Assembly (NCBI GenBank): GCA_003539495.1
Contig: DPPB01000020.1
Coordinates: forward strand, 1-64,000
Origin: Oscillibacter sp.
GTDB taxonomy: Bacteria; Bacillota; Clostridia; Oscillospirales; Oscillospiraceae
Length of the DNA: 64,000 nt
Reading direction: 5' to 3'
A program made the position numbers and the translations under genes. The notes beneath the pieces are model-generated. The model made no database searches, was not told the DNA's origin, and saw nothing but the letters and a program-made list of their open reading frames with translations. This document shows, piece by piece, positions 39,765 to 49,342 of this stretch (positions are counted from its first letter, which is position 1; each line of letters starts with the position of its first letter).

Positions 39765-41558
39765 TTACTTGATGAGTCCGCTTTCCTTCAGCAGGATCTC
39801 AATATCGGTGCCCTTGACCTTCTTCAGGACGAGCTTGAGCAGTTCCTTCTCCTTAAAGGACAGGGGCGCTTCGCTGATGGGCTTTTTATCAATGGCGTAA
39901 TAGCAGGCACGCAGCAGCTCCCGCACATCGTACTTGCTGCCCCAAACCTCCGGCACACCGCGGTCAATATCCAGCAGCGTGTAGACCGACTCCATGCCGG
40001 TACGCATGGAATACTCCGTGGTGAAGATAGTGTCCCGGGGCGTCTCGGCGAACTGGCCGATGAAGGCAAAATTCACGGCGCCATCGGGCACGACCTTGGG
40101 CCGGTCGCTTTCCTTGCGGGGCTGGAAGAAGGCGTTGATATAGGGCATGAAGCAGGTGGTGGTGTTGCAGGCATCATGTGCCAGCGCATGGATCTTTTCG
40201 GTGGGCACACCGATGTGGTACAGCCACTCGCAGCAAACCTCCTCGCCGGTGCAATCTCGCATGGCCTTCTTCACGTAGTTGCCCTCCTTATTGGTGTTCA
40301 GCGAATACAGCCATACAAGCACCATGTTCTTGTCCTGAGACTTGAACTGAGGCTGGCGGTTGATGGTCCAGGAGAGATACCAGTTGTCGGTGCTGTCCTT
40401 GACGGTGACGATGCCGCCGGTGGTCACTTTGCCGGAACGGGGGTCACGCTTGCAGATGTTCATAATGTGCCGGATGATCTCCTCGTTGGAGGTGGCCACG
40501 GTGGCACTCATCCAGTTGGTGGCGTCTACATCAGAGCAGAATTTGTCCGGATTGCCGTATTCGCCGTGCTCAGCCTGGGCAGCAATGGCTTTCCACATAT
40601 CCCAGGATTCGCCGCAGCCGTTTTTCACACCGGACAGGTCCGGCGCATGGGTCTGGTCGCCATAGCAAGAGGTATCGGTGCAGCAGCCGTTGGTGATGAA
40701 CACCAGGTCATCCTCGATCAGGTCAATGGTTTGCTCCCGGCCGTCCTTGACATAGACGATCTGACGGGCAAGCTTCTTGTCGCCCACGGTTTCGATGATG
40801 ACATTCTTCACATCCATGCCGTATTCGATGCACACCCCATGAGACTCCAAATATTTCACCAGCGGCAGGATCATGCTCTCATACTGGTTATACTTGGTAA
40901 AGCGCAGGGCGCTGAAATCAGGCAGGCCGTCGATGTGGTGGACATAACGGCACAGATACCGCTTCATCTCCAGGGCACTGGACCAGCGCTGGAAGGCGAA
41001 CATGGTCTGCCAATACAGCCAGAAATTGGTGCTCCAGAAGGAATCCGGCAGCACATCGGAGATCTTCTTGTCCTCCAGATCCTTTTCCGGGGTCATGAAC
41101 AGCCGGGAAAGGGCCATGGCGGAGGCTTTATCCAGCTTAAACTGCTTGTCGGTGTGGGCGTCCTCGCCGCAGTTTATGCTGGCACGGCACAGAGAGTAGT
41201 TGGGGTCGTGCTTGTTGAGCCAGTAATACTCATCCAGCACGGATACACCCGGCGTCTCAATGGAGGGCACATCCCGGAAGGTGTCCCACATGACCTCGAA
41301 ATGGTTATCCATCTCACGGCCGCCCCGCATGAAGAAGCCCTTGGTAATATCCTTGCGGCCGTCGCAGCTGCCGCCGGCCAGATCCAGCTTTTCAAATACA
41401 TGGATATGCTCGCCCTTCATCTGCCCATCGCGGACCAGGTAGAAGGCCGCGGTCAGGCCGGCCAAACCGGTGCCGATGATATAGGCTGACTTTTTATCCA
41501 CATCCTTGGGCTTTTCGGGATGAGCAAAGGCTTCATAAGTTCCGGCAGAGTAATACAT
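39765..41558 (-). CDS. ohyA: Oleate hydratase
   Basis: A 597-residue FAD-dependent fatty acid hydratase that adds water to the cis-9 double bond of oleate, giving 10-hydroxystearate. The FAD site is GTGLAGLTAAFYL near residue 29. GGREMDNHFE supplies the conserved glutamate near the active site, and NQYESMILPLVKYL and FIGQFAETPRDTIFTTEYS are family blocks. Such enzymes detoxify unsaturated fatty acids in gut Firmicutes. Two TetR genes lie upstream on the same strand, suggesting fatty-acid-responsive control. A TATAAT-like -10 (minus strand, 41595-41600) precedes it. Confidence 0.95.
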   Translation of the reverse strand: MYYSAGTYEAFAHPEKPKDVDKKSAYIIGTGLAGLTAAFYLVRDGQMKGEHIHVFEKLDLAGGSCDGRKDITKGFFMRGGREMDNHFEVMWDTFRDVPSIETPGVSVLDEYYWLNKHDPNYSLCRASINCGEDAHTDKQFKLDKASAMALSRLFMTPEKDLEDKKISDVLPDSFWSTNFWLYWQTMFAFQRWSSALEMKRYLCRYVHHIDGLPDFSALRFTKYNQYESMILPLVKYLESHGVCIEYGMDVKNVIIETVGDKKLARQIVYVKDGREQTIDLIEDDLVFITNGCCTDTSCYGDQTHAPDLSGVKNGCGESWDMWKAIAAQAEHGEYGNPDKFCSDVDATNWMSATVATSNEEIIRHIMNICKRDPRSGKVTTGGIVTVKDSTDNWYLSWTINRQPQFKSQDKNMVLVWLYSLNTNKEGNYVKKAMRDCTGEEVCCEWLYHIGVPTEKIHALAHDACNTTTCFMPYINAFFQPRKESDRPKVVPDGAVNFAFIGQFAETPRDTIFTTEYSMRTGMESVYTLLDIDRGVPEVWGSKYDVRELLRACYYAIDKKPISEAPLSFKEKELLKLVLKKVKGTDIEILLKESGLIK

Positions 41559-41634
41559 AACAAATACCTCCTGTGTTTTTCTTTTTATGCCCTTATTATA
41601 CCCGCTGCTTTCAGGTTTACCATAAGCAGAAAAA

Positions 41635-41663
41635 CCCCCGTGATAAAAGTCTTATCACGGGGG
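41635..41663 (-). terminator. Terminator after the first TetR gene
   Basis: CCCCCGTGATAA pairs with TTATCACGGGGG around AAGTC; read leftward it is followed by TTTTTC. It separates the tetR transcript from the oleate hydratase promoter. Confidence 0.85.
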
Positions 41664-41707
41664 CGGAATGTGTAAAAATTATTATCAAATTTGTAAAAAT
41701 GATAAAA

Positions 41708-42262
41708 TCAGAATTGGAATCGGGAGAGCGCCGCTGATACAGAGCCCTTGATCAGCTTGGCAAGCCTATCCACGATCTGCTGTGGATCCTCACGCATGTC
41801 GTCCTTAATCCAATCGAGCATGAGTCCGATAAATATGTACGAATAAATTTGGGCGATAAAATGCTTGTCCTCGTCACGGACTTTCATTTCGCCGGCTTCT
41901 TCATTAATCACATCCAGCAAGAGCCGGTCTACCAGGGGCTGCAGATATTTTTCCACCTGCTCTCTATGAACGCAGCGGTACACATTCAAAATAAACGGCT
42001 TGTTATCCTGTACCGCCTCAAAAATCTGCAAAAATCCCTGCTGCCATGTTTCATAAGTCTTATTCTCGTCCAGGGCCCGCTTGGCATCCTCCAGGCAGGA
42101 CCATTCCACCAGGTCGTAAATATCCTTAAAATGGTAATAAAAGGTCATGCGATTGATACCGCAATCGTCAGCGATATCATTGATGGTAATTTTGGTCAGC
42201 GGCTTTTTCAGCAGCAAATTTTTCAGTGATTGCTCCAAGGCTCGCTTTGTTACCTGTGACAT
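41708..42262 (-). CDS. TetR/AcrR-family regulator
   Basis: A 184-residue regulator. The N-terminal helix-turn-helix is ITINDIADDCGINRMTFYYHF (recognition phrase TFYYHF), and the ligand domain includes a C-terminal FIGLMLDWIKDDM helix. The sequence resembles DhaS-type TetR proteins. It lies directly upstream of oleate hydratase and is a likely regulator of it. AT-rich inverted elements (TTATTATCA / TGATAA near 41690-41703) could be operators. The ATG follows GGAGGAAGCAAG. Confidence 0.88.
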   Translation of the reverse strand: MSQVTKRALEQSLKNLLLKKPLTKITINDIADDCGINRMTFYYHFKDIYDLVEWSCLEDAKRALDENKTYETWQQGFLQIFEAVQDNKPFILNVYRCVHREQVEKYLQPLVDRLLLDVINEEAGEMKVRDEDKHFIAQIYSYIFIGLMLDWIKDDMREDPQQIVDRLAKLIKGSVSAALSRFQF

Positions 42263-42327
42263 AGCGGCTTGCTTCCTCCTTATATTATCGGTTTTGCAGC
42301 TTTTCTCTACAGCTTGATTGCCTTTTC

Positions 42328-42876
42328 TTAGTCGGCAGCCTGAACGGCGTTGGCCAAAAAGGTATCAAAAAGTACGCCTAAGCGGTCTACGCTCTCATCA
42401 ATAGCATTGTCCATGCGGTTCCAAAAAAACTGCATGACAAAGCCAATATAAGCATAGCGGCAAAAGGCCGCAATGCCGCGAAGGCGATCATCCGAAAGGG
42501 ATCGCCCCTCTGCGGCCTGCTGCACTACTTTCATAAAAACATCATCCGTTAAAGAGAAGATGTACCGCTCCAAGCGGTCACGGGAAAGACCGTCGAACAC
42601 ATGATAAACTGTTTTCGGATGCGCTTTGCATTGATGCAGCACCGCCTTGGTGGTGCTTTTCCATTCAATTGGGGCATCACTGGGGATAAATGCTTCTGCC
42701 CTTTCCCGAAACCAAGCATCCAGCAAAGCATAGATATCCTGATAATGATAGTAAAATGTATTGGGGCTGATACCCGCCCGCTTCACCAGCGCCGCAACGG
42801 TGATCCTGTCAAAGGGGAGCTCCTCCAGCATTTCCTGAAATGTGGACATGATGAGCTTCTTTGTGTATAAGGCCAT
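42328..42876 (-). CDS. TetR/AcrR-family regulator (second copy)
   Basis: A 182-residue regulator with the same layout as its neighbour. The helix-turn-helix is ITVAALVKRAGISPNTFYYHY. The C-terminal part (RYAYIGFVMQFFWNRM) parallels the first protein, so the two may be paralogues that have diverged. The gene lies 65 bp upstream of the first tetR gene, and the two are probably cotranscribed. The ATG follows TAGGAGGGCTGTAT. Targets could be oleate hydratase or the permease gene at 43.2-44.6 kb. Confidence 0.87.
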   Translation of the reverse strand: MALYTKKLIMSTFQEMLEELPFDRITVAALVKRAGISPNTFYYHYQDIYALLDAWFRERAEAFIPSDAPIEWKSTTKAVLHQCKAHPKTVYHVFDGLSRDRLERYIFSLTDDVFMKVVQQAAEGRSLSDDRLRGIAAFCRYAYIGFVMQFFWNRMDNAIDESVDRLGVLFDTFLANAVQAAD

Positions 42877-43223
42877 ATACAGCCCTCCTAAGCATGGCGG
42901 ATTCTGATTTGTCTCTACCTGTTCTATATTTTATAAGAATTAAAGCAAAAACGCAAGCTTCGTTAGAACGGGAAAACGGGTTTTTAGCATGGCTTCGCCC
43001 CGGTAAGAGCAACGGACATGGGAGCATAGGGTGGGCATATCCGCCTTGCTGGCATCGGCTTTCAGCCGGAGAAAAGCACTGCCGGAATGCTCGCCCGCAC
43101 AGCAAAGGGAAGAACAGCGTGCCTTTTGACACGCTGTTCTCTCTTACAGCATATACCCGCCTTATGCGGCTGCTGCCGGCAGAGCAGAGGGCTTTTGCTG
43201 TCTCGGAATTGCCCTGATAGTCG
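42877..43223. other. Gene-free region
   Basis: No gene is supported. A hairpin AGAACAGCGTG / CACGCTGTTCT lies at 43111-43140, about 85 bp beyond the leftward permease stop codon. It may be a weak terminator without a T tract. A TTGACA inside its loop is followed 17 bp later by GCATAT, but it has no downstream gene in that direction. Confidence 0.45.
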
Positions 43224-44570
43224 TCAGAACAGCAGCGCCCAGCCCAGGAAGCCCAGGCAGGCCACCGCACCGGTGAACAGCAGCACAATCACCAGGTAGC
43301 CCATAATATCACGGGCAGAGAGCTTGGCAATACCCAGCGCCGGCAGAGCCCAGAAGGGCTGGATCATGTTGGTCCACTGGTCGCCCCAGGCAATAGCCAT
43401 GGCGGTGCGGCCGGCATCGATGCCCATTTCCGCGCCGGCGGGCATCATGATGGGACCCTGGACCGCCCACTGGCCACCGCCGGAGGGAACGAAGAAGTTC
43501 ACCACGCCGGCCGCTAGGAAGGACAGCATGGGGAAGGTCACATTGGTGGAGATGCTCACGAAGAACTCGGAGATGACACTGGCCAAAGAAACGCCCTGAT
43601 CGTTGGCGGCCACCATCAGGCCCATAATGCCCGCGTAGAACGGGAACTGCAGCAGGATGCCGGCGGCACCGGCGGCAGCATCGGAAATGGCGTCCACATA
43701 GCGGCGCAGGTCGCCGTGGAGCAGCAGGCCCAGGAACAGGAAGATCATGTTCACGATGTTGAGCCCCAGGGTGAAGCCGTTCTCCACGAAGTAGTACACA
43801 ATGTAGCCGAAGCCCAGGACCAGGGTGATGACCCACAGGATCTTGGAGTGCTCCATCTTCTCGGCAGGGGTATCCTTTACATAGGTGCGCTCCTCCTCGT
43901 CCACCAGCAGGGCGGGATCCACGGTAACGGTGTGTTCCTTATGGGGATGCATGGCGTAGTTGACCAGGGGCATGAGGATCAGGATCACGCCGCACATGAT
44001 GAGATTCATGGGGTGGAACACGGTGGCGGTGATGGGCGCCTGATAGGTCACCTCGCCAAAGGCTTTGCCGGCCACCAGGTCCAGAGGAATGGAACCGGAC
44101 AGGCCCGCATGCCAAATGACAAAGCCGGAGTAGGCGGAGGCGATGAGCAGCGGATAATCCACTGTGGGAACGCGGCGCACCACTTCCTTGGCAAGCAGGG
44201 CGCCGATGACCAGACCGAAGCCCCAGTTCAGCCAGCAGCAGAGGGTGGACACGAAGGTGGTGACCAGGATGGCCTGCTTATTGTTGTGGCACAGACCGGC
44301 CACAGCGCGCAGCGCCTTCTTGCAGGGGCGGGCGGATGCCATGGCAGAACCGAAAACCAGCACCAGGGCCATCTGCATGGAAAAGCTCAGCAGGCCCCAA
44401 AAGCCGCTCTTTTGGTCGCCCCAGGCGGACAGAACCTCGATGACACTCATCTTGGTGGCCAGCAGCGAACCGATAAAGGTAATGATGGTCAGGATGATGG
44501 CGAACAGGAATGCATCGGGCAGCCAGCGGTTAACAACGCGCACGCAGCCATTGGTGAATCTCTTAAACAC
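43224..44570 (-). CDS. AtoE-type short-chain fatty acid permease
   Basis: A 448-residue membrane protein with about 12 hydrophobic segments. FTNGCVRVVNRWLPDAF at the start, CCWLNWGFGLVIGALLAKE, and FFVPSGGGQWAVQGPIMMPA are hallmarks of the AtoE/TIGR00366 short-chain fatty acid transporter family. I place the start at GTG 44570 because AAAGGAGAG lies upstream and family members begin there; an ATG at 44603 lacks a good site. A promoter pair is seen upstream. Possible link with the fatty-acid genes to the left. Confidence 0.9.
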   Translation of the reverse strand: MFKRFTNGCVRVVNRWLPDAFLFAIILTIITFIGSLLATKMSVIEVLSAWGDQKSGFWGLLSFSMQMALVLVFGSAMASARPCKKALRAVAGLCHNNKQAILVTTFVSTLCCWLNWGFGLVIGALLAKEVVRRVPTVDYPLLIASAYSGFVIWHAGLSGSIPLDLVAGKAFGEVTYQAPITATVFHPMNLIMCGVILILMPLVNYAMHPHKEHTVTVDPALLVDEEERTYVKDTPAEKMEHSKILWVITLVLGFGYIVYYFVENGFTLGLNIVNMIFLFLGLLLHGDLRRYVDAISDAAAGAAGILLQFPFYAGIMGLMVAANDQGVSLASVISEFFVSISTNVTFPMLSFLAAGVVNFFVPSGGGQWAVQGPIMMPAGAEMGIDAGRTAMAIAWGDQWTNMIQPFWALPALGIAKLSARDIMGYLVIVLLFTGAVACLGFLGWALLF

Positions 44571-44638
44571 AGCGTCACTCTCCTTTTTCTTCACAACAAG
44601 CATGTTATTTCCGCCGATCCGTCGGGCAGATTGACAAC

Positions 44639-44667
44639 ATTTTAACGTAGATCGCCGTGATAATCAA
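44639..44667 (-). promoter_or_regulatory. Putative promoter of the AtoE-type permease gene
   Basis: On the minus strand TTGATT and TAAAAT are separated by exactly 17 bp, about 70 bp before the GTG start. Confidence 0.6.
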
Positions 44668-44891
44668 CCGGAATCACGATTTCTTAACGCCTGTGATTGT
44701 AGAATTATTGTCAATATTTTTATGCACTTTGACCACTGCACAAATTATTCCTTGTTGCTTTTTGCAGAAACGGGAAATACTTTTAGAAATCTCCCCGAAC
44801 GATACCCCAAGCGGCAGGTATTTCTCACGCGGGGATGGCAGCAGCAGGCATTCGGTTACAAAATAGAATCCGAATTGTTACCCATATAGCG

Positions 44892-44920
44892 TTGAAGCTC
44901 GGCTCGTTATCACTTATGAT
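44892..44920 (+). promoter_or_regulatory. Putative promoter of the MBOAT-SGNH operon
   Basis: TTGAAG and TATGAT are separated by 17 bp, about 65 bp before the MBOAT start codon. Confidence 0.6.
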
Positions 44921-44986
44921 CGAGATACTATCCGGCGGCGGCACGATGAAATCCGAGCCGAATATATGAAGAACAGGAGTTTCCCC

Positions 44987-46372
44987 GTGAGCTTTTCTAA
45001 TCTGCAGTTTTTGTTTTATTTTCTGCCGCTGTTTTTCGCAGCTTATTATTTGCTTCCCTTTCAGTTTAAAAACGCGGGCCTGGTGCTGGGCAGCGCATTG
45101 TTCTATTTTTGGGGTGCGGGGGCGCAGGACGCGCTGCTGCTGGGCGTCGTTATTTTGCTGCACTACGGCCTGGCCCGGCTTATGGCCGGGAGGAGCTGGG
45201 CGCTGCGCAAAGCCTTGCTGGCTGCGGCCCTGGCGGCGGACCTGCTGTGCCTGGTGTATTTCAAATATGCCGCCTTCTTCCTGGAGAACTGGAACGGCCT
45301 GACCGGCCAGACGATCCCCCTGCCTCAGATTGCTCTGCCTTTGGGCGTGAGCTTCTACCTCTTTCAGAGCATGGGCTACCTGATAGATGTGTACCGGGGC
45401 GAGAAGCCGGAGCGAAATATCATAGACTACGCCGCCTTCACCCTGGCTTTTCCCCAGCTGACCATGGGGCCCATCCTGCGCTGGCGCGATTGGCGCGGCC
45501 CGCTGAAGGAGCGGACCGTCGGACGGCAGGATGTTTTGGATGGCCTGGAGTACTTTATTGTGGGCCTTAGCTGCAAGGTGCTGCTGGCCGACCAGCTGGC
45601 ACCGCTGTGGGCAGCTATAGAACGCATCGGCTATGAATACCTCTCTACACCCCTGGCCTGGCTGGGCGCAGTGAGCTACAGCCTGCAGCTGTATCTCGAC
45701 TTTTCCGGCTACTCCCTTATGGCCATGGGCCTGGGACAACTGCTGGGCCTGCCTGTGCCCCGCAACTTTGATCTGCCCTACACCGCCCGCTCGGTGAGCG
45801 AATTTTACCGCCGCTGGCACATCACCCTGGGCACCTGGTTCCGGGATTACCTGTATATCCCTTTGGGCGGCAGCCGCCGGGGCAAGGCCCGCACAGTCCT
45901 GGCGCTGGCAGTGGTATGGCTCTGCACAGGCCTGTGGCACGGGGCCAGCTGGAGCTTTGTCCTGTGGGGCGCCGCGCTGCTGGGCTTCATTCTGTTGGAG
46001 AAGTTCTGCATCGGCGGCTTTTTGAAGCGTCACAGGATACTCTCCCATGTCTACCTGCTGGTGGTAATTCCGCTGACCTGGGTCATCTTCCGCATTACGG
46101 ATCTGCGGGACCTGGGCGCGTACTTTTCCCGGCTGTTCCCGTTTTTCGGGACGCCGGGCGCCGTTTCCGCCCAGGATGCAGCCAAGCAGCTGGCCTCCTA
46201 TTGGTGGCTCCTGCTGGTGAGCATTCTTCTCTGCCTGCCGCAGCCCCGCCGCTTCTTTGAAAAATACCGGCGGTGTCTGTGGATGCAGGTATCCCTGTTT
46301 CTGCTCCTTTGGGTGTGCGTGTATTTCATTGCCACCTCCTCGGGCAGCGCATTTCTCTATTCCCGTTTTTGA
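44987..46372 (+). CDS. MBOAT-family O-acyltransferase (AlgI/DltB-like)
   Basis: A 461-residue membrane protein with about 11 hydrophobic segments. The catalytic histidine lies in GLWHGASWSFVLWG near residue 325. FPQLTMGPILRW and LDFSGYSLMAMGLG are standard AlgI-type blocks. These enzymes move acyl groups across the membrane to acetylate exopolysaccharide or wall polymers. I start at GTG 44987 because AGGAG lies 7 bp upstream and the family phrase FSNLQFLFYFLPL follows; an ATG at 44966 lacks a site. It pairs with the SGNH hydrolase 11 bp downstream. Confidence 0.92.
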   Translation: MSFSNLQFLFYFLPLFFAAYYLLPFQFKNAGLVLGSALFYFWGAGAQDALLLGVVILLHYGLARLMAGRSWALRKALLAAALAADLLCLVYFKYAAFFLENWNGLTGQTIPLPQIALPLGVSFYLFQSMGYLIDVYRGEKPERNIIDYAAFTLAFPQLTMGPILRWRDWRGPLKERTVGRQDVLDGLEYFIVGLSCKVLLADQLAPLWAAIERIGYEYLSTPLAWLGAVSYSLQLYLDFSGYSLMAMGLGQLLGLPVPRNFDLPYTARSVSEFYRRWHITLGTWFRDYLYIPLGGSRRGKARTVLALAVVWLCTGLWHGASWSFVLWGAALLGFILLEKFCIGGFLKRHRILSHVYLLVVIPLTWVIFRITDLRDLGAYFSRLFPFFGTPGAVSAQDAAKQLASYWWLLLVSILLCLPQPRRFFEKYRRCLWMQVSLFLLLWVCVYFIATSSGSAFLYSRF

Positions 46373-46383
46373 GGTGATCGATC

Positions 46384-47316
46384 ATGGCCTTCCGAAAAGC
46401 TGATCTGCTCCTGCCCCTGTGCCTTGTAAGCGCCATTTTGCTGAATGTGTACGCCGCCGTGGACCCCACCGGGGTTTACCGGAGGTACCTGGAAAAGCTG
46501 GCGCCCATGACACCGCCGGTGGCGGCCATGGCCACAGCCCTGGCAGACGGAGTGTATCCCTGGGGCACACAGCAAGCCAACGGCCCGGCACCTCAGCCTA
46601 CGCCTCAGCCGCGGCCGGAGCCAACTCCGGAGCCCGAGCCTGCACCGGAGCCCGAGCCTGAGCCTGTACCGGTGCCCGAGCCGCAGCCGCAGCCGCAGCC
46701 CGAACCCGGACCCGCTCCCGTCCCGGAGCCGGACTCCCGATTTACTCAGGTGGACGCATCCTATTTTGATGACGCGGTATTCATCGGTGACTCCCATACA
46801 GACGGCTTTATGGATTACGCGGGGCTGCCCAATGCCCACTATCTCTGCCACACCGGGCTGACGGTCTGGTCGGCGGCGGAGGATGCGGCGTTTCCGGGCG
46901 GCCAGACCCTGGCCCAGGCCCTGTCGGGCAAGCATTACGGCAAGATCTACATGATGCTGGGCATCAACGAGCTGGGCACGGGCTCGGCGGAGAGGTGGGC
47001 GGCCCAGTACAAGGTCCTGCTGGAGCAGGTCCGCAGCCTGCAGCCCGATGCCATCGTATTTTTGCAGGCCATCTTCCACACCACGCAGGAAAAATCGGAC
47101 TCCACCTTCTACACAAACTCCACCATCAACGCTCGCAATGCGGAGCTGCAGAAGCTGGCCGATGGTATAAACGTGTTTTTCATCGACTGCAATCCGATCT
47201 TTGACGATGCCGGCGGCGCCCTGCGGGCGGACTATTCCGGCGACGGTGTGCATGTGAAGGCCGCATATTATCCCCTTTGGCGGGATTACCTGTTCCGCTT
47301 TGGTGTGGTGCGCTGA
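46384..47316 (+). CDS. SGNH/GDSL-family exported esterase or acetyltransferase
   Basis: A 310-residue protein with an N-terminal signal anchor (residues 7-26), a Pro-Glu/Pro-Gln repeat spacer (about residues 66-117) that should span the wall, and an SGNH domain. The Ser block is VFIGDSHTDG, the Asn block is GINELG and the final Asp-His block is DGVH. Working with the upstream MBOAT protein, it probably transfers acetyl groups to a surface polysaccharide, like AlgX or PatB2 with their MBOAT partners. A strong terminator follows. Confidence 0.85.
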   Translation: MAFRKADLLLPLCLVSAILLNVYAAVDPTGVYRRYLEKLAPMTPPVAAMATALADGVYPWGTQQANGPAPQPTPQPRPEPTPEPEPAPEPEPEPVPVPEPQPQPQPEPGPAPVPEPDSRFTQVDASYFDDAVFIGDSHTDGFMDYAGLPNAHYLCHTGLTVWSAAEDAAFPGGQTLAQALSGKHYGKIYMMLGINELGTGSAERWAAQYKVLLEQVRSLQPDAIVFLQAIFHTTQEKSDSTFYTNSTINARNAELQKLADGINVFFIDCNPIFDDAGGALRADYSGDGVHVKAAYYPLWRDYLFRFGVVR

Positions 47317-47329
47317 TACGATCATATAT

Positions 47330-47360
47330 CAAAACCTCCGGCTTGGCCGGAGGTTTTGAT
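47330..47360 (+). terminator. Terminator of the MBOAT-SGNH operon
   Basis: CAAAACCTCCGGC pairs with GCCGGAGGTTTTG around TTG, 14 bp after the SGNH stop codon. Confidence 0.88.
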
Positions 47361-47471
47361 TATCGGATAAGCTCTGCGCCGTATAGGTTTGGATGGTAAC
47401 CGTGCCGATCCTTGATGGCAGCGGCCCCGAATGGGGTTGCTGCTCTCTTTTCGGGAGGATTTGGTAAGCCC

Positions 47472-49061
47472 TTATTTTGCCGCTATACCCCGTGAAGGAA
47501 GATGCGACATGCCCTGGATCTTTGGAAACAGGTCAAAGCAGTAAATGCTCAGAAGCATCTGCTTTTTCAGCTGCTCATCCTTCATGTTCAGCTGGGCGAT
47601 CTCACAAATACGGTCCAATCGATACCGCAGAGTGTTGCGGTGAATATGCATCTGGTCGGCCATTTGATTCAGCGTCAGGCCGGAATCGTTCAGCAGATAC
47701 TCCCGCAGCGTATCATAATAATCCGTGTTGTGCTCCCGGTCAAAATCCAACAGCATCTGCAGCGCCGGGTGTACCAGGGTAGAAACATCCGCCATGGCGG
47801 CAGCCATCTCCACCAGCTGACAGTCAAAATGGTCAAAATAGTGGAACACCCGCACGCCGCGGTCGAAATCCTTTATAAGCCCATAGTGCAGGCTGGTCTT
47901 GGCCTGCTGATAGCCGGTGCGCAGCTGGGACAGCGAGCAGAAGGCCGGGGAAAAGCCAATGGTGGCATTCTTAGAGTCCAGCCACTGCTGCAGCTGTCTC
48001 TGCCGGCCCACGGGAAGAAACTCAAATGCCGCCACATCCCTGAGGTTGGCGACCCAAAGCAGCTCGCAGCCCACGGTGCTGCAGCCACTGCCCAGCCAAT
48101 ACTCTTCCAATTCCCGGGCACAGTTATTGAGATAGGCCGTGCGGTAGTCAATATTCTTAAATGCGATGACTCCGGCCACCAGGTATTCGCCGTCTTCGTG
48201 GGGAATAAAGTTGTTTTTGCGGTTTACCTCCTCGGGATCGTCCAGCTTTCCGGTGATGACATCCCGGATAAACACATCAAAAAATGTGCAGCGGGCCAGG
48301 TTGCTTCGCGTCTCGCCGGAAAGCCGCTCGGTCATCACCTGCACCAGGATCTGCAGCAGCTGGGCCGTGCTTTGCCCATAGGGCTTGGCGGGCTCCTCTA
48401 TCTTATGCAGGCCGATACCGTACATGGCAAAGCCATTGATAAGCAGGGGGACATTATACAGATATCGGCCATCCAGATTGCTCCAGTTTTGATGCATCTC
48501 CCGCAGCTTGGTGATATCCTCCAGCTTTGGATTGCTGTGCTCAATGAGAAAGCGATATTTATAACCGTAGCCGTCCAGAATGGCGTTCCACAGGGGGCAG
48601 TTTTCCATGTGGACATTCCGTGTCACAGCCACGCAGTTGTGATCCCAATCCATTAGAACAATGCCGCTTTTCAGAATGGGCTGGCTCACGTTGAGAAAAT
48701 CCTCCAGCGGTGCCCGGCACTTCAGCAGCAGGGATAGCTTCTGCTCCCAATCCTGATACTTTTGGAACACATCCAGCACCCGGTTGAACACAGCATCAGC
48801 GTCAAGGCCCTCTTGAACGGCCAGCACACAGGCGCCCTCCGGTGCATCCACCGGCATTTCGCCAAGAATCAGCAGGTTATCGTCGGATCCGATGTCACCC
48901 GGCGCCGCACGGCAAATATAAAGCGTGGATGAACACCGCGCATCCGCCTGCTCCCGCAAAAAACGGACACTGGTAATCGTAAGGCCGGTGCTCCCGGGAA
49001 AACGGGCGTATTGCAGAATGTCCTTTAGCTCATCGGCAATGATATCCATACTCAGCTGCAT
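47472..49061 (-). CDS. PucR/CdaR-family transcriptional regulator
   Basis: A 529-residue regulator. The C-terminal PucR helix-turn-helix is visible as YLLNDSGLTLNQMADQMHIH followed by RNTLRYRLDRI. A GGDEF-like central region precedes it, and the N-terminal half is an unassigned sensory part. PucR-type proteins usually act as metabolite-responsive activators of nearby catabolic genes. It is the last gene of the leftward glycyl radical locus, separated by 281 bp from the GntP-type permease, so it may have its own promoter. I chose ATG 49061 with TTGGAGGGAATATT upstream. Confidence 0.87.
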   Translation of the reverse strand: MQLSMDIIADELKDILQYARFPGSTGLTITSVRFLREQADARCSSTLYICRAAPGDIGSDDNLLILGEMPVDAPEGACVLAVQEGLDADAVFNRVLDVFQKYQDWEQKLSLLLKCRAPLEDFLNVSQPILKSGIVLMDWDHNCVAVTRNVHMENCPLWNAILDGYGYKYRFLIEHSNPKLEDITKLREMHQNWSNLDGRYLYNVPLLINGFAMYGIGLHKIEEPAKPYGQSTAQLLQILVQVMTERLSGETRSNLARCTFFDVFIRDVITGKLDDPEEVNRKNNFIPHEDGEYLVAGVIAFKNIDYRTAYLNNCARELEEYWLGSGCSTVGCELLWVANLRDVAAFEFLPVGRQRQLQQWLDSKNATIGFSPAFCSLSQLRTGYQQAKTSLHYGLIKDFDRGVRVFHYFDHFDCQLVEMAAAMADVSTLVHPALQMLLDFDREHNTDYYDTLREYLLNDSGLTLNQMADQMHIHRNTLRYRLDRICEIAQLNMKDEQLKKQMLLSIYCFDLFPKIQGMSHLPSRGIAAK

Positions 49062-49342
49062 AATATTCCCTCCAATCCTTTTAAGGCAGCCCCACACAAC
49101 TCAACGCTGCCGGAAAAAACGCTTAGATCTACCCATATGAATGCAATAGGAAATAGGATGCGCGCACAGTGAAAAGAGGTCTCAAGCAGTATTCGCACAA
49201 TGATCCGAAAAAATCAGCCCCACCGGCCGCCATCAGCCGAAACGGGCCTCGGTCCGGGATGGAAAGGCTCCATCCCAGACTATTATTATATCATTATTTT
49301 AGACAGCTTGTACATACATTTTGCTGGAAAAAAACCATATTA

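Larger units (their letters stand above)
44571..44986. other. Divergent regulatory region
   Basis: No gene is seen here. It carries promoter candidates for both flanking genes (44639-44667 leftward, 44892-44920 rightward) and is AT-rich in the middle (about 44680-44760). A TTGACAATAATTCT run near 44710 (minus strand) could be an extra -35 or operator. Confidence 0.5.

Noticed and set aside
43111..43160. A rightward promoter (TTGACA with GCATAT) downstream of the AtoE-type permease gene
   Set aside because: The TTGACA lies within a hairpin loop and no gene follows in that direction except the antisense of the permease.
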